From Flammula alnicola (taxonomy: Eukaryota; Basidiomycota; Agaricomycetes; Agaricales; Strophariaceae): DNA of 16,681 nt. The notes beneath the pieces are model-generated. The model was not told where the DNA came from, did no database searches, and worked only from the letters and a program-made list of their open reading frames with translations. Position 1 is the stretch's first letter, and the number at the start of each line of letters is the position of its first letter. Positions 8,841-16,681 of the stretch are shown here, piece by piece. The stretch covers positions 1 to 16,681 of the forward strand of contig JADNRV010000706.1 in assembly GCA_015499995.1 (NCBI GenBank), read 5' to 3'. The translations under genes and the position numbers were made by a program.

Positions 8841-10630
8841 ATGGGTAGTGAGCCCTCTCTTCATTCAGCACCAATGGCTGGACTTTCCCCGGCCAGCATC
8901 TTCAGCTTTCCCGTCGAGCTCGGACAACACATCCTCTCATTCTGTCATCCTTGGGATGTGGCCGCGTTCTCAAAGACCTGCCGTGCTGCATACATCCTCG
9001 TTTATCAGCCCACTGATCAGTATCTCTGGCGCCAGCTCTATACCAACCAATTCGATGTCCCGAAGCTTACGACCTTGGCTATAAAGGAGAAGGTTGAATG
9101 GAAAAACGAGCTAACCAGCAGGCTGAAGGTAGAATTGGCACTCTTTCGTGGACCGGCTACCTCGATGGAAAGGAAGCGTGCTCTTGAAACATTGATATCG
9201 ATTATCGAAGACTCCTTCACTGCCGCATCGCTGACAGGTTCAAGTCGGAACATCAAATGGCTTAAACGCATCACTTCGAAATCTCTAATCCTCTCCAACC
9301 TTTACTCGCTGCCTGAATCTGACGAAGATGCGGAGTTACACGCTCGGCTTCGCGCTTACCTTGCTCTGACTATTGATTCTAAGCATGATAAGCAGACGTT
9401 CCAATCCTTTCTCAGCAAGCGCGACAAGAGTAGAGCGTACGTCTACGATCTGCGCAATTATACAGCAGAAAACAAGTGGGGCCCTTTCAAACCTTGTGGG
9501 GCCACCAACTGGGTTCATGTCGAGCATTTGATCGATGTGGTGGCCGCGAATATCCGCGAATTGCCAGGAAGCTGGGCACTCACGAGGCCGCCATCGTGTT
9601 TGGATCCCCCGCGATCATCTTCTGTTCATCTCCTAGGTGGGATTCCTTCTAATGACTGGGCAGGCGTTGAAGGTTCGTCTTTTCGTGGGCAAGTGTATAA
9701 GTCAATCAACTGACTACCGTCCAGGAACTTGGCGACGATACGTCTGCTTTATGGATTATCGGCAAGCTATTGCGTCCCGTCTTTACGTTCTCCTTGTATT
9801 AATTTTCCTCGTGCTCGTCATGCTAGTGATTTATTTGGTGAGTGAAGATTTAGTGACTAGTCAATTTCTGCCCCGCTAACAACGCTGCCCAGCCTTCAAT
9901 GTACGCGAATACTTTATGATGTTAAATTGCCCACTGCTTGGCTAATAATTGACAACAGTTCACTGATCTTGCTGGTGGTCCTCGACACCCCAAGTTCTTT
10001 AAAGATCCAAGGTTTCGTGAAGCGACGCGCCTTATTGAGGTCAAGATGCATCTCATACCCTCCAAAGAGATGCGTTTTCACAAACTCCCTGAAGATTCAG
10101 TAGAGAGAAACGTCCTCTTTCCACCTCTTTGCTTTACTGGTTCATCCAAAGGAGTCAATGGAAATGAGGCAGCGGTGGAAGGGTTTGTCACTATGGGAAA
10201 AGACGGAATCCCCCGCTGGCGAATGGTACGTCGGCATTATTCGATGGCATACAAGTATTCAATTACACTCTCGATAGACATCCATTTATGACAATCATCC
10301 TCAGTGGAGGTTTGTGAATATCTTGTACCCGGTTTTGTATTATGACTGTAATTGTTTTCTTGCAGCTCAACTGGCGTCCAAATCGGTGGCGTCAAGAGTG
10401 CCATGGGAGTAATTGGTATTTGGACGACAACCCACCATGATGAAGGTACTTGATTTGTTCGATGACCACGTAAAATATGCTAATACCTCCCTACTGTCTA
10501 GATGACCCAGTTGGTACGATATTACTGACCACAGCTTGGAGATCTCAAGCTAATCGCATGTAATACAGGTCCTTTCTGGTTATGGAAAGTCGAAGACAAT
10601 TCTCCGACTCATCTGATGGAATTCAACTAG
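8841..10630 (+). CDS. F-box domain protein, agaricomycete type
   Basis: Probably a substrate receptor of an SCF ubiquitin ligase. Exons: 8841-9672, 9725-9761, 9827-9837, 9893-9900, 9959-10225, 10278-10309, 10366-10445, 10502-10513, 10569-10630; 446 aa. The F-box lies at about 21-68: it begins FSFPVELGQHIL and runs through DVAAFSKTCRAAY to YLWRQLY. The C-terminal half follows a pattern I recognise from mushroom F-box proteins: DWAGVEGTWRRYVCFMDYRD, then LFAFN, SIYDNHPQW, STGVQIGGVKSAMGVIGIW, HHDEDDPVGPFWLWKVE. Building these motifs needs exons of 11 nt (DLF), 8 nt (FN) and 12 nt (DPV), and a GC donor (GCAAGC) for intron 2 at 9762. Every junction is phase-consistent. The substrate is unknown. 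AATAAA lies 75 bp past the stop. Confidence 0.88.
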
Positions 10631-10927
10631 TCCTCTTCGTGATCTTTTCAAAGACAGTTTTTATGGTTAATAGACCTTCTGTGCTTTTGACTCTTTGTTT
10701 CTTCAATAAAAGACTGAGTAGAAGTAGATTGATAAGTATGTTGTACAATGTCATCAAATGGTTTACTTGATAACCTTTCTGATCGTTTAGAGAAGAAGAT
10801 GAGGGCGGTATCGCATTCGATGGAAGATAGGGTGTAAGATCATGACTCGGTACAAAGTACATACATGGACGTATCCTATCGTTCATAGATCGTTGAAATC
10901 CGAGATCGTTTTTGTTGAAGTTCGTAA
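10631..10927. other. Convergent 3' region, F-box gene / membrane protein gene
   Basis: 297 bp between two converging stop codons. It holds the AATAAA noted at 10705-10710 and no supportable gene. A long minus-strand open frame crosses it but is out of frame with the conserved membrane-protein exons. Confidence 0.55.
10705..10710 (+). terminator. Probable polyadenylation signal of the F-box gene
   Basis: AATAAA on the plus strand, 75 bp after the F-box gene stop, in a T-rich stretch. Position fits a fungal 3' end. Confidence 0.5.
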
Positions 10928-11860
10928 CTAATAATGTCTTCGAGCCATAACAGTGCTTGCGAATAGATATAGCGCGGCAACCACGTATTCCAAAATAAGG
11001 CTCATAACAAGGTATAGGATCCAGTTTCCAGTGACTGGATTGAATTTGGAAAGCGTGGTGTTGGTGGATGGTTTCAAGCCAAGAAGGTCTGAAGCCGACC
11101 ACGCTGCAAGGACGGCATAAGCTATGCGCACCCCGAGAAAGGGAAGTGCAAAGGATATGCCAATTAGTAGCTATTATAGGCAATATGTCAGCTATAATGG
11201 GCATGTAGACGATACCGCACGGCTTACATTCCGACGATAACTTCGCAAATGCCAACGGTAGGTCCAAGTCCCGATGTGCACCATGAATAAGATGACATAT
11301 ACTCCGGCATAAATACAGACGCCAGCGCGGCGCAATGCTGTCGCTAGGTTTTGGTTGGCGCTGATGACTCCTCCAGCGATGCACACTCCCAATCCACCCA
11401 ACACAAGAAATCCGATCAGCCTCAAACCAGTATTACTCCTTGGGTTTTCACTATAGGTATGCTGCCCACTGGTAAATAAACAGGTCAATTTCTGGCGAAA
11501 TACATTTCGAGAAGCCTCACTTACGCCATACCGATAAACCCTAGTGACGAAAGTAACAGAGGTGCTATTCCAGCATAGTCCATGATATATGCCGCGTTTA
11601 ATAAAGCAGGTTTTGCGGGCAGCATCTCTCCAGCAATGACAAGAGCACCCCCAGCAATACGGGCTAATATTTTGCTTATTAGTTTGTATAATTCTGCACA
11701 ATTCACACAACGTACTGAGAGAGAAGATATACAAGAAAAACCATCCTGCATCTCGTCTGAATGCATAACGAAAGATCAGTATCAGAGTGATGAAAGCTAT
11801 TGGAACATAAAATCCAATTTCGGCGGCGGCTATCTTGCCCCTTGTGTCCAAGGTGGGCAT
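10928..11860 (-). CDS. Seven-helix membrane protein, DUF7702-like
   Basis: Integral membrane protein of unknown function, resembling the fungal DUF7702 family (RTA1-like topology). Exons in order: 11716-11860, 11525-11663, 11228-11468, 10928-11170; 255 aa. Seven hydrophobic segments can be seen at about 10-31, 38-62, 72-95, 110-132, 142-165, 176-198 and 222-248. Family-like features are the start (RGKIAAAEIGFYVPI), an RDAGW turn after helix 1, LTRIAGGAL in helix 2, a HIGTW motif after helix 5 and FNPVTGNWILYLVM before the last helix. The first possible acceptor of the last intron leads at once to a stop, so the second (exon from 11170) was chosen. It converges on the F-box gene and diverges from the phosphatase gene. 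Function should not be guessed beyond membrane localisation. Confidence 0.82.
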
Positions 11861-12119
11861 TATTCAGATAAACTGATAGTCGTCGTTAGAGGTATCTTCC
11901 GGGTCGTAAGGTATAAGATGGACGTAAAGCAGAGCTGAGAGGCGCAGCGCTCAAGTTCAACATCGTGCCCACCCAGTAAGGTAATTCCGATTGCGCACAG
12001 CCACGCACACATGGATATTACTGATCGCCGATTGAAATTGTATTGTGCAAGATTAGATTACAAATGCCAAGTAAAATCATCCTTTCCTCCGATTCTCAAC
12101 CCCTCCTCCTCGTACCGCC
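11861..12119. promoter_or_regulatory. Divergent promoter, membrane protein / phosphatase
   Basis: 259 bp between two start codons. CT-rich sequence sits just before the phosphatase ATG (about 12080-12115), as usual for fungal core promoters. No other motif stands out. Confidence 0.5.
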
Positions 12120-12842
12120 ATGTCATCGTCAAGCCCTCCTCCACAAATAAAGGCACTAGTTGTCTGTCTAGGCATGATACCGTTTATTGATCAACCACGA
12201 GTGAACTTGGCGTAACTGAACTTGACCGGGAACTTCGTCTCCAGGGAACATTTGTCGCTCGCCTATGGGAGAAGCTGTATTGAAGGACATTTCCACCAAG
12301 CGTGGCTTGGAAATTCACGTCGATAGCTGCGGGACTGCTGGATATCATGTCGGTGACGAACCAGATGAGAGGTGTGTTCATAGTCGCTCTTGGCAGATTG
12401 AAGCTGTTCTCTAACTCTGTGCCAGAACAGTCGCAGTTTGCAGAAAGGTGCAGTCCTTCGATAAGTACCCGCCAACAGGAACTCAAAGCCTATCAGTATA
12501 ACGTGCACATCGACAGTTTTGCGCGTCAAGTCTCAACTTCAGACTTCGTCCGGTTCACCCACATTCTTGCATCAGATGAGAACAACCTTCGACACCTCCA
12601 CAGCATAAAGCCTGCAAACGCAACGGCAGAAGTCCGGCTCTGGGGATCATATCTCGACAATAAACCTATTCCAGATCCTTACTATGGTGGACCGGTATGC
12701 CTTCGAACTACATTCTCGTGAAAGATTTGTTTTAACACTACGTTCCGCGATTTAATAGGGTGGCTTCGAGAAAGTTTATCAGCAATGTGTACGCTTGTCC
12801 CACGCTTTCTTGGACGAGGTGGCGGGGAAGACGGAATCTTAA
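12120..12842 (+). CDS. Low-molecular-weight protein tyrosine phosphatase
   Basis: Small cytosolic phosphatase that removes phosphate from phosphotyrosine, or from small phosphomonoesters, through a cysteinyl intermediate. Exons: 12120-12171, 12245-12371, 12426-12447, 12497-12694, 12759-12842; 160 aa, the normal family length. The CX5R loop is at the N-terminus as expected: VCLGNICRSPMGEAV, with nucleophile C16 and R22. Later landmarks are DSCGTAGYHVGDEPDERT, ILASDENNLRHL and the general-acid motif DPYYGG (D127), then VYQQCVRLSHAFLDEV near the end. Intron 1 (12172-12244) splits the Gly codon inside the catalytic loop and needs a GC donor (GCATGA). The only nearby GT donor in the right phase would delete the catalytic Cys-Leu-Gly. 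All other junctions are GT-AG. It diverges from the membrane protein gene and converges on the dehydrogenase gene, 122 bp away. Confidence 0.93.
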
Positions 12843-12964
12843 AGGGTTCTCCAAGTGATTATTTAATTGTCTAGATGAGATTTCGGATTGGATGTATGTC
12901 CTCTGTGCTTTGGACTTGTTGATGTACATGTGAATATATTTTAACAGATGCGACAATATAAACC

Positions 12965-15431
12965 TCAGTGATGCGTAGGCATGTCCACGGCAGCCCGGTT
13001 GCCAACAGCATCTTCTGCTTTCCAGAGACTTGTTATAGTCTACGGCGATGAATGTCAGGGATGTCAAGTTGTTATCAGAGAGGATGATTACCTTGTTCTG
13101 AGTATAGAAGTTGATGGCTCTGTTCAGGAAGATATGACTGAGTATATATCATATACTTGTATCAATGAACCTTCTTACCCTTTGCCATAGAATCCGATGT
13201 CTCCAAGCACGCTTCCCTATCCATGAAATTCAGATCAATGAAACTGAATATACCGAGGAAGATCTCTTACCTTATTTCCGCTCCAGGAGAACATAGGCAA
13301 AGGCACTGGGATAGGAACGTTGACGCCAATTTGGCCAACATTAACCTCAGTCTCAAATCGGCGTGCAGTTGCGCCCGACTGGGTGAAGATGGCTGCTCCG
13401 TTACCATACCGGTTCTGGTTGACGATTTCAATAGCATCATCCAAGGTATCGGCTTGCAGGACGACCAGAACAGGACCGAATATTTCAGTTCTGAGCAGAA
13501 TAAGCCAAAAGCCTCCAATATGAATTTTAAGACTTACTGATAGCATTTCATCGAAGTGTCGCCTTTGATGATAGTGGGTCCAACGAAGTTTCCATACGGG
13601 TAAGCTTCGGGAGCCTTGAAGTTTCGGCCGTCGAGGATGATTTCTCCTCCCTCCTCCAAAGCCGATGAGATGAGTCCAGTTACTCTGTCCTTGGCGCCTG
13701 GGGAAATCAACGGCCCGCTACAATAAAAGTCAGCGCTGGTGAAATACGTAGAATTAAGGAACCCATTCTCACAGATCAGTTCCGGGTTCGAAGCCTCCAT
13801 TAACTTTGAGCGCCTTCGCACGCGCTACCAGTTCGGGTAGCCAAGCTGAAGCGTCGCCAACAATAACCGCTGCACACAATATTATTGTCAGATATTGAAT
13901 AACAACAAAATGTATATGTGTAACATACCCACTGACAGTGCCATGCAACGCTGTCCGGCCGCTGTTCAAGTGAAATCAACTAACGCCCATTATTTCGTGT
14001 ATGCGTGACCTACCGCCAAATGCTGCACCAACAACAGAATTGATTGCGAGGTTCTTATTGGCTACACTCAAACTCATGAAGTCAATAGTATGAAGGAGCA
14101 ATTATATTGACCCACCATCAGGCATCAGGATAGCATGGTTCTTGGCGCCGAGATTTGCCTGGACGCGTTTGCCGGTCGAGGTACCTCTGGACGTCACGTC
14201 AGCTTCGTCTTAGATTTAAAATATCTTAGAACGTACCTTTCATAGATATGTTTTCCTGCACGATCACCTCCAACGAAGCTAATAGCTTTGATGGCAGGAT
14301 GGTCACAAATACCATTGACGGTGGGAACACCTCCATGAACGACATTCAGGACACCAGATGGCAAGCCTGTAAGGTCAGGAATGAGTCAATTGAAGTGAAA
14401 GAAAATGTGTCGGTTACAAACCTGCCCGTTGACAAAGTTCTGCAATGATCATAGCAGCTCCTGGGTCACGCTCTGAAGGCTTCAGGATGAGGGTGTTGCC
14501 TGTGACAGCAGCCATGGGTATTGTCCAGAGTGGGATCATGCTAATGATTTTATGTCAGCGGGATTAGCATTAATTCATCAGTTCACGCACGCCGGGAAGT
14601 TAAAAGGGGCAATGCTTGCGCAAACACCCAGAGGAGCTCTCCTAACATAGGTATCCATATCTTTGCTAACTGGTTTCGAGAGTCAGGAAATTGGACATGA
14701 CAACGACGTGAGAAGTAAGAACCTTCAAGTTTATCGCCCAACAGAGTAGACGTTATTCCGGCGGCGGTTTCAACGACTTGTAGACCTCGCAAGAGATCGC
14801 CATGGGCATCTGTGTATTGGCATGGTCATTTCAGAGGACAGACATGAGCTCATGGCAGCATCGACATACCTGCAAGAGTCTTTCCCTGTTCCAGCACGAT
14901 GCTACTTGCAATAGCGTCAGCATTTTGGCGCAAAAGATGTTGTAACCTGTGAAGAGAGATTGTGCGTTCATAAACAATGCGTCGGCTGGCCTAGGGGTAG
15001 AATTGACATACTCCAGAACAAATCGTTGACGAGTTACGACACTTGTTCGACTCCAAGTCTTAAAGGCCTGGGATGCAGCATCAACAGCATCCTTGAACTC
15101 TGCGTCTGTCGTCTGAGGGACGCGTGTGAGGACAGTTTGGGATGACTAAACAGAGGAGTGGCGTATAAGCCCTTGTACGACGATGTATGTGGTTAAACAA
15201 TCTTACTGGGTCGTGAACGTCGATCCATTCACTACTCTTACTCTCCACAAACTCGCCACCGATGAAGTTCTTGGTTGAACCTCCAGTGGCGCTGGTGCCT
15301 TTCCAATGCGCGGATATTTGCTCGGCTTTGGGCAACGCTAGGGCACTAAGAGCCTTGGCATTCGCCGAAGTGTGGAAAGAGCTCGAGTGCCTTTGCAAGT
15401 TCCGCAACTGGGGAAACCTGCGCAAAGACAT
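12965..15431 (-). CDS. Methylmalonate-semialdehyde dehydrogenase (CoA-acylating), mitochondrial
   Basis: Converts methylmalonate or malonate semialdehyde to propionyl- or acetyl-CoA with NAD+ and CoA; last steps of valine (and pyrimidine/inositol) breakdown in mitochondria. Sixteen exons in order: 15207-15431, 15012-15145, 14870-14946, 14723-14809, 14591-14669, 14422-14540, 14237-14366, 14116-14186, 14014-14061, 13929-13961, 13773-13869, 13538-13717, 13271-13490, 13179-13216, 13092-13119, 12965-13039; 546 aa. The first 25 residues are Arg/Ser-rich without acids, a mitochondrial presequence. Next come [24 protein letters not shown] with [34 protein letters not shown] (N198); [30 protein letters not shown] with nucleophile C329 on a 33-nt exon; and EIFGPVL. 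SERDPG and ICDHP separate it from other aldehyde dehydrogenases. All donors are GT. It shares a divergent promoter with the gene at 15846. Confidence 0.95.
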
Positions 15432-15845
15432 GGTTGGTTTGGGTGAGGTTGGAAATGAGAATAAGAGAGGGGAAATGAAGAGATAGAACAAACCAGGAAC
15501 CTGGGGATCCTTTAAGTATGGCAGTATCGGCTCTCCAGATTCTGACAGTCGATTACCCCATGATCAGAAGCGGGGTTTACACGCGAGGGATCACGTGCTA
15601 TTGTCACAATGTCATCCCCCTTTACGCTGAGAAATATTTTAAAGTAACGGCTTCTGACAGTTCCTGCAAGCATTCATAGTCCTCTTTGCTCGTTGCCATC
15701 TTCGTTTGCATCCCCTTGGCCTCTCATTTGCCTTGCAATCCTGGTTTGCTTGTTTTTTGGGGTCACTGTGTCGCCTTTGCCTGCTTTTGCACCCGCTTTC
15801 GTTTTTGGTCACTTGTCTTGATTGCGGGCTCTCTTTCACCCATCT
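15432..15845. promoter_or_regulatory. Divergent promoter region, dehydrogenase / Gln-rich protein
   Basis: 414 bp without a gene. The right part (about 15680-15845) is strongly pyrimidine-rich, the likely core promoter and 5' untranslated region of the plus-strand gene. A CACGTG palindrome lies at 15592-15597, about 160 bp from the dehydrogenase ATG and 250 bp from the other ATG. Confidence 0.5.
15592..15597. promoter_or_regulatory. CACGTG E-box palindrome
   Basis: A perfect 6-bp palindrome that is the core site of bHLH factors in fungi. It sits between two divergent genes and could serve either. A single hexamer can occur by chance. Confidence 0.3.
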
Positions 15846-16681
15846 ATGAATCCGAACGGCCACCACGCGATGAACGCCAATAATCTCGCGTCAAACAGTT
15901 CGCAGAATTATGACGATTTTCTTCCTCAGCATTCTAATCAACCACTCTTCAACAACAACGTTCCCCACCACCACCAGCAACAACAACAACAGCACTCCTC
16001 GCAACCCATGTCTGGACGCAACCCCCATAACCAATGGCAACAGCATGCCATGCAGATGAATGGCTCGCAGATGAACAACCCTCCTCCCCCTCATATTCCT
16101 CCCCAACATCAACCTCCATTTAATCAGACACCTTGGGGAAACCAAATGCCACCTCCCCAAGCGTTCCCACATGGAATGCCTCCTATGGGTTTCAATATGC
16201 CTTTCCTGCCTCAGCAAATACTACAAGAAGCGTATGCTATGTCAGCGCCTGTAGAAGCTGCTGATGAACCTTTCCTGCTCACAAAATTGCTTGGTAGTCG
16301 TAGGAGAGGTGAAAGTTACAAGGACTCATTGAACAGTCTTCACGGGGTATTTTCATCCTTTGATCCGATCACATATCACTTCACTGACTGCTTTTATATA
16401 GAAAAATGGCCATTCTGCGAGTCTCTGGAAGGATTATTATTTGGATCACAAAGAACGTATCGATGCATGGATCGCCATGTGTCTACAGAAGGAAAGGGAA
16501 GATAAGTCAGCAACGTCTGAAGTTGGCCCTAAGAGATCTGTATCTTCAGACGTGGAACGCGTCAAGGCGACATTACCGACCGTAAAAAAACCATCCCCCG
16601 CTTACTTAAAGCGCGAGCCATCGCCTCATGTCTCGTCCTCTTCTCGAGTTTCTATTTCGGCACCACCAGTCAAACGCCCCA
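15846..16681 (+). CDS. Unrecognised Gln/Asn/Pro-rich nuclear-type protein (partial, 5' part)
   Basis: I do not recognise this family with confidence. Exon 1 is 15846-16346 (167 codons, phase 0), the intron is 16347-16401, and exon 2 is 16402 to the window end, still open. Residues 1 to about 135 are low-complexity: Asn-rich, then HHHQQQQQQH, then Pro/Met/Gln-rich. A short ordered block follows: PFLLTKLLGSRRRGESYKDS, then, across the intron, LHGKNGHSASLWKDYYLDHK and ERIDAWIAMCL. The SASLWKDYYLDHKERI helix slightly recalls the third helix of a Myb/SANT fold as in Rap1-like proteins, a weak impression. After about residue 200 it becomes Ser/Pro/Lys-rich. Low-complexity Q/N/P segments of this sort are common in fungal transcription or chromatin proteins. 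The ATG is the first in frame after a CT-rich leader. Confidence 0.75.

Noticed and set aside
10623..11384. 253-codon minus-strand open frame
   Set aside because: It overlaps the DUF7702-like exons in another frame and crosses the F-box 3' end; the spliced membrane-protein model explains the sequence better.
11582..11938. 118-codon plus-strand open frame antisense to the membrane-protein gene
   Set aside because: It is a shadow of exons 1-2 of that gene and has no independent support.
15262..15486. Plus-strand open frame antisense to dehydrogenase exon 1
   Set aside because: It mirrors the coding constraint of the dehydrogenase N-terminus on the other strand.

Overview
The window is genomic DNA from a filamentous basidiomycete, most likely a mushroom-forming agaricomycete. 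The evidence is dense genes with many short introns (about 47-73 nt, one of 134 nt), pyrimidine-rich sequence upstream of start codons, and a homeodomain mating-type gene next to the beta-flanking gene (beta-fg) that marks the matA/HD locus in this class. The ten gene models were spliced by hand from reading frame, splice signals and family conservation. Nine show 55 introns; the tenth (HD1) shows none before the window edge.

Region 1 (1-3671) is one side of the mating-type A (HD) locus. The 5' end of an HD1-like gene runs off the left edge on the minus strand. A complete HD2 homeodomain gene (463-2297, plus, 4 exons, 554 aa) is transcribed away from it across a 203-bp promoter. The complete beta-fg (2614-3671, minus, 7 exons, 209 aa) converges on HD2. 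HD1 and HD2 proteins from different haplotypes dimerise after mating and switch on dikaryon development; beta-fg is a conserved flank of unknown function.

Region 2 (4255-12842) holds an ammonium transporter (plus, 492 aa), a secreted or endomembrane prenylcysteine oxidase (minus, 526 aa), an F-box protein whose gene contains three microexons (plus, 446 aa), a seven-helix DUF7702-like membrane protein (minus, 255 aa) and a low-molecular-weight protein tyrosine phosphatase (plus, 160 aa).

Region 3 (12965-16681) holds a 16-exon mitochondrial methylmalonate-semialdehyde dehydrogenase of valine catabolism (minus, 546 aa). Diverging from it is the 5' part of an unrecognised Gln/Asn/Pro-rich protein that runs off the right edge.

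The most notable points are the mating-type locus itself, four inferred GC-AG introns among 55 (one splitting the HD2 recognition helix, one splitting the phosphatase active-site loop), a beta-fg start codon alone in its coding exon, coding exons of 8, 11 and 12 nt in the F-box gene, and strict strand alternation of all ten genes. No tRNA, rRNA, transposon or CRISPR array was recognised.
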